Assembly: GCA_030429455.1 (NCBI GenBank)
Contig: JAUIFC010000003.1
Coordinates: forward strand, 1-64,000
Direction of reading: 5' to 3'
DNA length: 64,000 nt
Source: Bacteroidia bacterium
Lineage (GTDB): Bacteria; Bacteroidota; Bacteroidia; Flavobacteriales; Flavobacteriaceae
A model generated the notes under the pieces. The model was given only the letters and a program-made list of their open reading frames with translations. It was not told the DNA's origin and did not search any database. A program made the position numbers and the translations under genes. This document shows positions 36,501 to 44,353 of this stretch, piece by piece; position 1 is the stretch's first letter, and the number at the start of each line of letters is the position of its first letter.

Positions 36501-36711
36501 GTTAAGAAATGCGAATATCGCTTATAACGTAAGTAAAGACACATTAGACAAAATAGGTATGTTCTCTGCTATTAGAGTATATGTTCAGGGAACTAACTTA
36601 GTAACTTGGAGTGAATGGAGAGGATACGATCCTGAAGCTAACGATAGCTTAGAGTTCTTTAACTTCCCGACCCCTACTACAGTTTCTTTTGGATTAGATT
36701 TAACTTTTTAA
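33583..36711 (+). CDS. SusC/RagA-family TonB-linked outer membrane protein
   Basis: 1,042 residues from the ATG at 33583. This start is preferred over an upstream TTG (33544), which would fall in the conserved leader. The signal peptide is MRTKFRVTLTLLLAFVVQIS..FAQ, followed by the carboxypeptidase-regulatory-like domain, which is very similar to that of the copy at 22277 (GTQTDFDGNY, SDQTLVFSYVG, TQEILVGN). Plug blocks are ILIRGRTSLNGDSEPLFIVDG and AIYGNRGAAGVILITTKK, and the barrel ends PTTVSFGLDLTF. It is paired with the susD at 36724 (12 nt gap). Substrate unknown. Confidence 0.93.
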   Translation: MRTKFRVTLTLLLAFVVQISFAQQKTVSGNVVDGDGLPVPGVDVQIKGTQKGTQTDFDGNYSISVSSDQTLVFSYVGLKTQEILVGNRSVIDVTMQTDLEELEAVVVTSYQGILKESEVVSSSSTVKSEAIEQVPIASIDQVLQGNVAGANIRTASGQPGQSATILIRGRTSLNGDSEPLFIVDGMPVNQDNFRNINSNDIETMRVLKDAAATAIYGNRGAAGVILITTKKAKKNENLKVQYRGLYGVATLPEQNFTVMNTRQLLNFQKNVLPGNQFGDGLSDAEINALANSVSTNWADLIQQQGTTQSHELVITSGSENLSSFTSMQYFQQEGTTLGSQLERFSVRNNLSGNYKKFNYSSNLSIAYSKSDFVVDAQRGGNTGGQLDNPFIVPFLAFPYLNPYNPDGSLNVVGTEASGALNADGSINVDGANGFLNTPFIALNTQRFNQDRENEFRLIGSLQADYNIVKNVTIGASVGTDYIHSQDYFRNDPLSIRGLFTRDNLVPEDQRDDFFGGTQAESSFRDFSFNTNAFVRYTNTFADKHTVNAAAFTEYFYRNIQNMGFSQSGLNPKFPGSSAGFVDGATLIDDVPVFVPGVFSSESEFALFSYFGNVTYDYDGRFGLDVTVRRDGTSRFQERNRFGTFYSVGGRWNIDQENFMDDVDWVSSLKLRASHGVTGNQGVGGFYQAFQAVAGGNGYQNSAQLSPAGFVDEDVIWETTTQTNFGVDYGFWNNRLTGALDVYYKRTDDLFFGKNISPAGTGFSSVTTNVAVMDNTGVELQLSYDLLRKSPTNDWNINVFFNGAYNENNVVDVANTQGFVEAAGPGLRIAEDERAFTYFLQRWAGVDPSNGQPLYYDAEGNITNVLNRAEEGVYLDKQFDPVFTGGFGTNISWKGFTLSALFSWQAEAYRVNGSLALLEDFDLVNITNLSTSMFDLWQQPGDLATIPAANQASGLRITSSNQTDRYLEDASFLRLRNANIAYNVSKDTLDKIGMFSAIRVYVQGTNLVTWSEWRGYDPEANDSLEFFNFPTPTTVSFGLDLTF

Positions 36712-36723
36712 TTTATACACAAA

Positions 36724-38133
36724 ATGAAAAAAAATTTTTTAATAATAACTTTAGCAACATTACTAACGAGTTGTGAGGATCAATTAAATAGAGTTCCTAT
36801 TGATTCCTTGATTGATGCAACTGCTTATCAGAATGTTGATGATGTATCTGCTGGTGTTGTTGGTGTCTATACAGGTATAGACTATACTAATCAGGCAGAC
36901 TTAAATGCGATGTTTACTGACAATGTTCAGTTAGGAGATGATAGTGGAGGTCAAAAAGTAGCTTCACTAAATTTACAATTAGACCCACAAATTAATAGCT
37001 TTGCTATTTGGTCAAGCCAGTATAACACAGCTAACGATGTTAACAGAGTGCTTGATGCAGCTTCGAATCTTACAGTTAGTGCTGCGGATCAGCCAAGATT
37101 AGATAATTTGTTGGCTCAATTGTATTTAATAAGAGCATTCGCTCATATGGAAGTGATGTTATATTACGGAGAGGATTTTGAAGATTCTAGTGCGTTAGGA
37201 GTTCCTTACCAAGATTTTTTAAGCACAACAGCTGAACCACCAAGGTTAACAACTGGAGAGGTGATTGAGAAGATTGCTTTAGATATCACAACTGCAGAAT
37301 CCTTATTCAATGGTGGATTTGATGATATTTTTAGAGCAAATCCAGATTACGCTAAATTCTTAAGAACGAGATTGGCTTTGTATAGTGGAGATTGGGCTGG
37401 TGTAATATCAAGTTCAAATGCTCTTATCGCAGATTATCCATTGGCAGATCAGGCTCAATACAGAGACATGTTTGCGGGAGATTTGGACCAAACAGAAGTA
37501 ATATTTAGTTACGATAACAGAGCTGGTGCAAACTTTAATAATATCAGCGGTGAATTCCGTTTTGGTGGTGGAGGTAACTTTATTTCTATGTCCAATGAAT
37601 TGCATGGCATCTTAGAAAACGAGTTTAATGTAAATAACGATGTCAGATTTGAAGTAAATGTAGATCCAAATAATGATCCGGATATTTTCAATCAAAAGGG
37701 CATCAACAAATTTCCTCTAGGTGCTAGTGGATTTATAAACGATTTCAAAACTGCTAGAATTTCTGAAGTATACTTAATGAGAGCTGAAGCATTTGCAAGA
37801 CAATCTCAGTTTGCAGAGGCAGCGGAGGCGCTTCAAGCAGTTAGAAATGCAAGAAGAGGCACATCAGACGCTTCTACACCTTATGCTAGTCTTTTTGATG
37901 CAATTACAGACATTAGATTCGAAAGACGTTTAGAGTTATGTTACGAAGGTCATAGATACATCGATTTAAAAAGATTTAGAAACATACTTAACGAAGGTAT
38001 GTCTAGAGATCCTTCTGATTGTGCTGGTAGTGTTCCATGTAACCTTTCTGTAAACGATAGAAGATGGACATTCCCAATTCCTCTGCAAGAGTTAAATGGT
38101 AATTCTAATATGGTACAAAATCAGGATTGGTAA
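36724..38133 (+). CDS. RagB/SusD-family outer membrane lipoprotein
   Basis: 469 residues: lipobox LATLLTSCEDQLNRVP with the SusD start (IDSLIDATAYQNVDDVSAGV). The TPR-like core contains AQLYLIRAFAHMEVMLYYGED, and the C-terminal domain has ISEVYLMRAEAFARQSQ and FERRLELCYEGHRYIDLKRF. It is shorter than the two other SusD proteins here. Partner of the SusC at 33583, and followed by two lipoprotein genes in the same direction. Confidence 0.93.
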   Translation: MKKNFLIITLATLLTSCEDQLNRVPIDSLIDATAYQNVDDVSAGVVGVYTGIDYTNQADLNAMFTDNVQLGDDSGGQKVASLNLQLDPQINSFAIWSSQYNTANDVNRVLDAASNLTVSAADQPRLDNLLAQLYLIRAFAHMEVMLYYGEDFEDSSALGVPYQDFLSTTAEPPRLTTGEVIEKIALDITTAESLFNGGFDDIFRANPDYAKFLRTRLALYSGDWAGVISSSNALIADYPLADQAQYRDMFAGDLDQTEVIFSYDNRAGANFNNISGEFRFGGGGNFISMSNELHGILENEFNVNNDVRFEVNVDPNNDPDIFNQKGINKFPLGASGFINDFKTARISEVYLMRAEAFARQSQFAEAAEALQAVRNARRGTSDASTPYASLFDAITDIRFERRLELCYEGHRYIDLKRFRNILNEGMSRDPSDCAGSVPCNLSVNDRRWTFPIPLQELNGNSNMVQNQDW

Positions 38134-38154
38134 AATATTTAAAAATTACAAAAA

Positions 38155-38967
38155 ATGAAAAGAATAATATATATACTTAGTTTGATTTTAATCGTAACAT
38201 CATGTGACGATTTTAGTCCAGGTACATTTGACGGGGGTCAGACCTTGGTTTACTTTAATGATACATCTGCAAATTTGGATGTTATAGTAGACGCAACAGG
38301 AACTTTAGAAGTACAGATAAACACTACTACTTTATCAAACACAGATAGAACGGTTACTTTCCAAATTGTTGAAGAAGATACGAATGCCGATGCAGAAAAT
38401 TATGTGATAAGTTCATTTTCTGCTACAATTCCAGCAGGTGAGTATTTTGGGTCATTTGTTGTTGAAGGTGTAGACAATAGTGTAGAACCAGAACCAAAAT
38501 TATTACTACTAGAACTTGTAGATGCTGGTGACGATGCAGTAATAAGTGCTGCTACACTGGAAATTAGTATTAAGCAGGTATGTCCAATTCCAGATGATTT
38601 TATGGTAGGCTTATATACACTTGATGATACTGGAGGTTTCCCTAACTTTAACAGTGGTATTGAGGTAGATTTGAGAGTAGGTGAGGTGTCAACTCAAAGA
38701 CAATTTGATGCTACATTCTTGCCAACAACAGGTGTTGCGACAGATGTAGTGGTTACTATCGATTTAGCGTGTAATACATTTATTTTACAAGAAATTGATA
38801 TTAATGTTCAATGTAGTGGCCCTCCATATTTAGTTACTTCCGCTGGAAATGACAACAGTGGATATTCAATAGACTCCGATGTTGTACATGTAATCAATTA
38901 TTTGCAGGATCCAGAAGCATCTTGTGGAGACGCATCTATACAAAATATTACTTTAACAAAACTTTAG
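38155..38967 (+). CDS. Lipoprotein of the third SusCD locus (Calx-beta-like N-terminal half)
   Basis: 270 residues: lipobox LILIVTSCDDFSPG. Residues of about 25-140 form a beta-sandwich with Calx-beta/SusE-like features (DRTVTFQIVEEDTNADAENY, TIPAGEYFGSFVVEGVDN, LLLLELVDAGDDAVIS). A second beta-rich domain follows, with conserved Cys (CPIPDD, LACNTFI, NVQCSG, ASCGDAS). It is probably surface exposed and ligand binding. It lies 21 nt after the susD gene and 3 nt before another lipoprotein gene. No defined function. Confidence 0.7.
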   Translation: MKRIIYILSLILIVTSCDDFSPGTFDGGQTLVYFNDTSANLDVIVDATGTLEVQINTTTLSNTDRTVTFQIVEEDTNADAENYVISSFSATIPAGEYFGSFVVEGVDNSVEPEPKLLLLELVDAGDDAVISAATLEISIKQVCPIPDDFMVGLYTLDDTGGFPNFNSGIEVDLRVGEVSTQRQFDATFLPTTGVATDVVVTIDLACNTFILQEIDINVQCSGPPYLVTSAGNDNSGYSIDSDVVHVINYLQDPEASCGDASIQNITLTKL

Positions 38968-38970
38968 AAC

Positions 38971-39828
38971 ATGAAAAACATATTTAAACAAACCTTTGTT
39001 GCCATTGCTCTAGTTTTATCTTTTGCGAGTTGCGACAACATAGATCTAGATGGTTTTGAACCTAACCTAACCAGTGGTTGGGTAGAATTCGAGAGTGCAT
39101 CTGATCAAGTACTTAGCGATGTTGGGACAATTACGATTCCAATGGAATATAATGTGCCAGTAAACAAAGTAAACACTCAGGTAACTTACACAGTCGAAGT
39201 TATTGCTGGTGATGGTGCTGGAGTTACAACTGGTACATTTACTGCTACAGTAGCAGAAAATACGGTAGATTTGAGCATAGACTATGCCATAGATCCTACA
39301 ATTGCATCGAATTATACGTTGTTATTTACAATCGTTTCAACAAGTAATCCTGATGTTATAATTGGACTTGAAGGCGATAACCCTGATACTTTTACATTAG
39401 AAGTATGTTATAACGTATTTCCTTTAAATTGGACAGGTGATGCTTATATCGGAGATCCTACTAATCCTAGTAATCTCATTACTACATTCGATTTGGTTTT
39501 AACACCAACTGGAAACGACGGGGAATATACAATGAATACGGCGTGGGGAACAGACTTTGTTGCTCAAGCGACTGGTAACCCTGGATTTGATGGATTATTT
39601 ATTTATGATGGTGGTTTATTCACTATAAGTCCAGATAATACTGTTGTAATTTCAGAAGATCCTAATGATGATAGATTTACGGGAACAGTATCACAAGATG
39701 CGGCATTAAACGAAGCTAATGGTAACCTATTTGACCCTTGTTCTGAGCAATTATTTTATACGCTTGGACAAGGCTTATTTACTAATCCATTTACAGTAAA
39801 TGTTGTAATGTCTCCTACAGCTGAATAA
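38971..39828 (+). CDS. Lipoprotein of the third SusCD locus (paralogous layout)
   Basis: 285 residues: lipobox VLSFASCDNIDLD. The layout mirrors the preceding gene: an N-terminal Calx-beta-like domain (VGTITIPMEYNVPVN, TVDLSIDYAIDPTIASNY), then a C-terminal beta-rich domain starting CYNVFPLNWTGDAYIG and ending VNVVMSPTAE. Two neighbouring surface lipoproteins in one SusCD operon resemble the SusE/SusF arrangement by position only. The last gene of the operon; a terminator follows at 39853. Confidence 0.7.
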   Translation: MKNIFKQTFVAIALVLSFASCDNIDLDGFEPNLTSGWVEFESASDQVLSDVGTITIPMEYNVPVNKVNTQVTYTVEVIAGDGAGVTTGTFTATVAENTVDLSIDYAIDPTIASNYTLLFTIVSTSNPDVIIGLEGDNPDTFTLEVCYNVFPLNWTGDAYIGDPTNPSNLITTFDLVLTPTGNDGEYTMNTAWGTDFVAQATGNPGFDGLFIYDGGLFTISPDNTVVISEDPNDDRFTGTVSQDAALNEANGNLFDPCSEQLFYTLGQGLFTNPFTVNVVMSPTAE

Positions 39829-39852
39829 TTTTTGAGTTATTCTAATAAAATT

Positions 39853-39880
39853 AAATCCCGCTTTATGCGGGATTTTTTAT
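39853..39880 (+). terminator. Terminator of the third SusCD operon
   Basis: AAATCCCGC (39853-39861) and GCGGGATTT (39867-39875) form a perfect 9-bp stem with a 5-nt loop and T-rich tail, just before the rlmB start at 39890. Confidence 0.85.
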
Positions 39881-39889
39881 TTTTACACC

Positions 39890-40606
39890 ATGAATACAAC
39901 AACAATTTTTGGAATTCATCCTGTACAAGAGGCTTTAAAGGGTGAGGTGTCAGTGGAAAAAATATGGTTACTAAAGGAAGGTAAGCACCATAAAGACATT
40001 ATTTCTCTTGCAAAAAAAATGCATGTCAATGTAAGTTTTGTGCCTTCGCCGAAGTTTCGTAAGTTTCAATCTAAAAATCATCAAGGTGTAGTTGCTTTTT
40101 TGTCTCCGATTGAGTTCGCAGACTTTGAAGAAACCATTACAGAGCGTTTAAATCAAAACAAAAATTCAGTCTTTCTATTATTAGACGGGATAACAGATGT
40201 TAGAAATGTAGGTAGTATTTTGCGTACTGCAGAATGTGTTGGGGTAGATGCTGTAATTCTTCCTCAGCAAGGTTCAGCAAGAATCAACGATGACATGGTC
40301 AAAACATCGGCAGGTGCCATATTTAATATTCCTATTTGTAAAGTTAACCATCTAAAGGACGCTGTCTTTTTTCTTAAAGCGCATGACATAAAGGTCATTG
40401 GTGCATCCGAAAAGGCAACAAAATCCTTGTTTGAATCGGAAATTAAAAAGCCTGTTGCTATCGTTATGGGAAGTGAAGGTCACGGCATTCAAAAAGGTTT
40501 ACTCAAAATGCTAGACGAAACCTATAAACTGCCAATTAAAGGAAACACTCAGTCGCTTAATGTTAGTGTAGCTGCGGCATTATTTATGTACGAATTAATC
40601 CGATGA
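39890..40606 (+). CDS. rlmB: 23S rRNA (guanosine-2'-O-)-methyltransferase RlmB, TrmH/SpoU family
   Basis: 238 residues, the usual length. N-terminal substrate-binding domain (IFGIHPVQEALKG to about 80), then the SPOUT knot with the three family motifs: LLDGITDVRNVGSILRTAEC, VAIVMGSEGHGI and LNVSVAAALFMYEL. It methylates G2251 (E. coli numbering) of 23S rRNA using S-adenosylmethionine. Members of the family modify other RNAs, so the exact target is by homology. The 3' end overlaps the convergent rhomboid gene by 12 nt. Confidence 0.88.
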   Translation: MNTTTIFGIHPVQEALKGEVSVEKIWLLKEGKHHKDIISLAKKMHVNVSFVPSPKFRKFQSKNHQGVVAFLSPIEFADFEETITERLNQNKNSVFLLLDGITDVRNVGSILRTAECVGVDAVILPQQGSARINDDMVKTSAGAIFNIPICKVNHLKDAVFFLKAHDIKVIGASEKATKSLFESEIKKPVAIVMGSEGHGIQKGLLKMLDETYKLPIKGNTQSLNVSVAAALFMYELIR

Positions 40607-41350
40607 TTTTTTAGGTTTGTAATGAAATTTAACGAAGATTCGATTATTGTTAGTTTCTTCAGTTTTTTCAGTTTCTTCATCTTCTATGTCTAGTTCCTTC
40701 GGACTGAAATTCCCATATTCGTCGAATTGTTGCATAAATTCATCATCTTCTTCATTGTAATCTTTCAACTCCCAATTGTATTTCTTTTTTATTGGAAATG
40801 CTGTTTTAAAAACCAAAGCACATAAAAGTCCAACAATAAAACCTGATAGATGGCCTTCCCAGGATATTCGTTGTTCAATTGGAAATAAACCCCAAATCAT
40901 ACTTCCGTATATAAATACGACGCCTAAAGAAAGTGCGACAAGTCTGTAATATTTTGAAAAAATTCCCTTGAAAAACAAAAATGAAGCAAGTGTATAGACC
41001 AATCCACTAGCACCAATATGATAACTAGGCCTTCCAATGAGCCAAGTAATGAGTCCTGTGAGTACAATGCCAAGAATCATCACCCTAAATGCTAATTTTC
41101 TATAAAAATAGAATAAAGCCATGCTGAGTAATAATAAAGGGACAGAATTATTAAATAGATGTTTTAAACTGCTATGGATAAAAGGTGATAGTATGATTCC
41201 TTTTAGTCCTTTCAATTTTAAAGGATATATGCCTGATTTGTTAAAGTTAAATCCAAATTTAATTTCTAACCAAAATACAAACCACAAGATTAACACCAAA
41301 CCTATAGGGAAAATTAGAATTTCATGTGTATATTTAAATTCTTTGGACAT
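40595..41350 (-). CDS. Rhomboid-family intramembrane serine protease
   Basis: 251 residues with six predicted membrane segments. The catalytic Ser is in GASG (113-116, Ser115) and the catalytic His is in WEGHLSG (His167). The first-loop HSSLKHLFNN element supports a real rhomboid. A charged cytoplasmic C-terminal tail of about 60 residues (EEDDEFMQQFDEYGNF and a run of Glu/Thr) follows. It cleaves membrane proteins within the bilayer; substrates are unknown. Convergent with rlmB and divergent from rarA. Confidence 0.88.
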   Translation of the reverse strand: MSKEFKYTHEILIFPIGLVLILWFVFWLEIKFGFNFNKSGIYPLKLKGLKGIILSPFIHSSLKHLFNNSVPLLLLSMALFYFYRKLAFRVMILGIVLTGLITWLIGRPSYHIGASGLVYTLASFLFFKGIFSKYYRLVALSLGVVFIYGSMIWGLFPIEQRISWEGHLSGFIVGLLCALVFKTAFPIKKKYNWELKDYNEEDDEFMQQFDEYGNFSPKELDIEDEETEKTEETNNNRIFVKFHYKPKKSSD

Positions 41351-41416
41351 GCCATAAAGATATTGAATATTGTACCATTTTTACAATAGCGGAAATAATG
41401 TCATAAATATACTGTA

Positions 41417-42697
41417 ATGAATCAACCACTTGCTGAACGTATTCGTCCAAAGAATTTAAATGAATTTATAGGACAAGATCACTTACTAGGAGAAAAAGGT
41501 GCTTTAAGCCTTGTGTTGAAGAATAAATCTTTGCCATCGCTAATTTTGTGGGGTTCACCAGGAATTGGTAAAACAAGTTTGGCCAACATTATCGCAAATG
41601 AACTCGATAGAACCATCTACAAATTAAGTGCAATAAATAGTGGCGTAAAAGAGGTTAGAGAAGTTATAAACAGTGCAAAAAAGCAAAGTGGGATGTTTTC
41701 AGCAAACAACCCAATTTTGTTTATAGATGAAATTCATAGGTTTAGTAAATCTCAACAGGATTCGCTGTTAGAAGCGGTAGAAAAAGGATGGGTAACACTT
41801 ATTGGAGCAACGACCGAAAATCCGAGCTTCGAGGTTATATCGGCTTTATTGTCTAGATGCCAAGTGTATGTCTTAAAACCATTTGACAAGAACAGCCTTT
41901 TAGCTCTTATCCATAGAGCAGTTAATACAGATATAATTCTGAGCAAATATTCGATTGTTATTCAAGATAATGAAGCCTTGTTAAGATTAAGTGGTGGAGA
42001 TGCTCGAAAGCTTTTAAATGTCCTTGAGTTAGTCGTTAATTATTTAAAATCTGAAGAAAAAATAGTAATAACAAACGATTTAGTTTACAAGGTAATTCAA
42101 CAAACACCATTAAAATATGATAAAAATGGAGAACAACATTATGACATTATTTCTGCATTTATCAAATCCATTAGAGGGAGCGACCCAAATGCAGCCGTCT
42201 ATTGGTTGGCACGCATGTTAGAAGGAGGCGAAGATATTAAATTTATAGCGAGGCGTTTAATTATTTTGGCTTCGGAAGACATTGGTTTAGCAAATCCAAC
42301 AGCATTGGTCATGGCAAATAATACGTTTCAAGCCATAAATACGATAGGCATGCCAGAAGCTAGAATAGTCTTAAGTCAATGTGTAATTTATCTTGCGAGT
42401 TCTCCAAAAAGCAATTCGGCATATTTGGCAATTGATAAAGCACTATCTGCGGTAAAAGAAACGGGTAATTTGGAAGTGCCATTGGCAATCAGAAATGCAC
42501 CTTCCAAGCTTATGAAAGAAATTGGCTATGGTAAAGGCTATAAATATGCTCATGACTATACCAACAATTTCGTTTATCAAGAATTTATGCCAGAGGAGTT
42601 GAAGAATACCAGTTTTTACAAAACATCGTCAAATGCGAGAGAAGATAATCTTAAAAACTTTTTACAAAAACGTTGGAAAGACAAATACGATTTTTGA
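41417..42697 (+). CDS. rarA: Replication-associated recombination protein A (AAA+ ATPase)
   Basis: 426 residues, standard length. An AAA+ ATPase of the RarA/MgsA/WRNIP1 group that acts at stalled replication forks. Walker A GSPGIGKTS (46-54), Walker B with DEIH (104-107), sensor-1 region TLIGATTENPSFEV, and arginine finger SALLSRCQ. The C-terminal oligomerisation domain contains SIRGSDPNAAVYWLARMLEGG and IGYGKGYKYAHDY. A single gene with its own promoter region. Confidence 0.93.
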   Translation: MNQPLAERIRPKNLNEFIGQDHLLGEKGALSLVLKNKSLPSLILWGSPGIGKTSLANIIANELDRTIYKLSAINSGVKEVREVINSAKKQSGMFSANNPILFIDEIHRFSKSQQDSLLEAVEKGWVTLIGATTENPSFEVISALLSRCQVYVLKPFDKNSLLALIHRAVNTDIILSKYSIVIQDNEALLRLSGGDARKLLNVLELVVNYLKSEEKIVITNDLVYKVIQQTPLKYDKNGEQHYDIISAFIKSIRGSDPNAAVYWLARMLEGGEDIKFIARRLIILASEDIGLANPTALVMANNTFQAINTIGMPEARIVLSQCVIYLASSPKSNSAYLAIDKALSAVKETGNLEVPLAIRNAPSKLMKEIGYGKGYKYAHDYTNNFVYQEFMPEELKNTSFYKTSSNAREDNLKNFLQKRWKDKYDF

Positions 42698-42772
42698 AAG
42701 ACAATACTTTTATAAAGTGAGTTCCAAGTAATATTTTTACATTTCTACATATTATCAATCAATTAAGACAAA

Positions 42773-42847
42773 TGTCAGGTTGAGAGCAGTCGAATCCTAT
42801 TTGATTTTAGTGATTTAAATGACCTCTCGACTGCGCTTAAGGTGACA
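42773..42847. repeat. Imperfect palindromic intergenic repeat
   Basis: TGTCAGGTTGAGAGCAGTCG at one end and the approximate reverse complement, CGACTGCGCTTAAGGTGACA, at the other. The arms differ at four or five positions, with an A/T-rich centre. This type of terminal sequence is a dispersed intergenic repeat that I recognise from many flavobacterial genomes. Only one copy is present here. It may form a large hairpin in transcripts from either side. Confidence 0.6.
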
Positions 42848-42906
42848 TTGAAACCTTGCTTGTTTTAAAGCATTGTAAATTAATAATTCTTAAATCGAAC
42901 TCAAAT

Positions 42907-43662
42907 TTATAGTTTTTTGAAAACTATTTTTTGTACCTCAACCTTGTCTTTTGCCAAGTATTCAACAATCATATCTCCGTTTGGATTGAAGTAGGCAGCA
43001 CCATCTATATCAGACGAATCATAACTAAATGTTCCTCGATCTGCTTGGCTTAAAGTGGCGAAAACAGTTATACCTTCGTCCTCAAAAAGTGTGTAATTGT
43101 CACCTTTTTTAAGAAGCCAAAGCGTTTTGCCTTCAAAACTATATTTTACAGCCCGTTGGCTAAATGGTGTGTCGTCACTCTCGGTTTCTTCAATTGTCAT
43201 TTTGGTGGTCTCTTCAGGTTTTTCATACGAGGTATTCACGTATTTTGAAGAGATGAACAAAAATTCGTCAAGCGCTATTGTCAAAGCTTCCTTGTAAGCC
43301 ACTTCATAAGCTTTTTCTCTACTCGAACCTCGACTTTCAAAAACTACATTTCCATAACAATTACGCAATTGGAAAAGTAAGTTAGATGTAAAAATTCCTT
43401 TTTCCTTTATGACATTTGCTTTTAATGCCATGCAATTATTTTCACTAAGTTCAATAGGCATTTTTTCACCTTCATCCATATAAACTTTAAAACCTGCCTC
43501 TTTCAATTTTACTCTTGTCAAAACATTTAATTGAAATTGATTGGGTTTAGACAGAAAATTGTATTGCAATGGTACAATGGCGTATTTGTATGTTTTTGAG
43601 TTATTTTGAGCTTGAATTGCTGTCGAAAAAAGGACGAGTAGTATAAGAATAAATTTTTGCAT
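42907..43662 (-). CDS. Secreted protein of unknown function
   Basis: 251 residues with signal peptide MQKFILILLVLFSTAIQAQ. The mature part begins YKYAIVPLQYNFLSKPNQFQ and includes FQLRNCYGNVVFESRGSSRE followed by KAYEVAYKEALTIALDE. This resembles the outer-membrane-associated proteins with a two-domain alpha/beta layout found widely in Flavobacteriaceae, but no function is known to me. The C-terminal segment (from about 160) is a separate beta-rich region with short repeats such as YTLFEDEGI. It is 10 nt from the HAD gene and on the same strand. Confidence 0.7.
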   Translation of the reverse strand: MQKFILILLVLFSTAIQAQNNSKTYKYAIVPLQYNFLSKPNQFQLNVLTRVKLKEAGFKVYMDEGEKMPIELSENNCMALKANVIKEKGIFTSNLLFQLRNCYGNVVFESRGSSREKAYEVAYKEALTIALDEFLFISSKYVNTSYEKPEETTKMTIEETESDDTPFSQRAVKYSFEGKTLWLLKKGDNYTLFEDEGITVFATLSQADRGTFSYDSSDIDGAAYFNPNGDMIVEYLAKDKVEVQKIVFKKL

Positions 43663-43672
43663 GGTATTAAAA

Positions 43673-44353
43673 CTAAAGTAAGTTTTTTAAATCGCTAAGT
43701 TGTTCTATGTGCGCGGTTTCAAAATTAGGTTTTTTGCCAAAAAAAACGGTAAACATTCCAAAATCTTTTGCACCTTGAATATCTGCTTCAAGGCTATCAC
43801 CAATCATAAGACTCTCTTTACGCTCGGCTTTTGCAGCTTTTAAAGCATGATCGAAAATGCGACGATCTGGCTTCTTATAACCAGAGCCTTCGGCGGTTGT
43901 TACGGTTTTGAAAAAATGTTTAATTTGAGATGATCGTAACTTCTTATGTTGAATATGTTCAAATCCATTGGTGATGATATGTAATTCGTAGGTCTTCGAA
44001 AGATAATTTAAAATTGAATTTGCATCGGGAAACAAATGAATTTGTTCGGATAAATAATTGATGTATTCTTCTGCGATAAGATCTATCATTTCCCTATCAT
44101 AGGGATAATCTAAGATCGAGAACACCTCTTTTAGCCTTTCATGTCTTAAATTCTTGGAACTTATCTGGTTATTCCTGTACATGTTCCAATACTTGAAGTT
44201 TATTGGTTTGTAAACTTCAATAAATGCATCCAAATCAAATGGTATGTCATGTTTATCAAAAATAATCTTGAAGGTTAGTTTTGAATTTCTTTCAAAATCC
44301 CATAAAGTGTGGTCTAAATCGAAGAAAACGTGTCTTATTTTTTCTCTAAACAT
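43673..44353 (-). CDS. YjjG-type HAD-superfamily nucleotidase
   Basis: 226 residues. HAD motif I FFDLDHTLWDFE (catalytic Asp pair), motif II IITNGFEH, motif III around GYKKPDRRIF, motif IV IGDSLEADIQGAKDFGM. The pattern LDHTLWDFE is typical of the YjjG group, which dephosphorylates pyrimidine nucleotides including non-canonical ones. It overlaps the upstream gene (44335-45624) by 19 nt on the same strand. Confidence 0.87.
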   Translation of the reverse strand: MFREKIRHVFFDLDHTLWDFERNSKLTFKIIFDKHDIPFDLDAFIEVYKPINFKYWNMYRNNQISSKNLRHERLKEVFSILDYPYDREMIDLIAEEYINYLSEQIHLFPDANSILNYLSKTYELHIITNGFEHIQHKKLRSSQIKHFFKTVTTAEGSGYKKPDRRIFDHALKAAKAERKESLMIGDSLEADIQGAKDFGMFTVFFGKKPNFETAHIEQLSDLKNLL

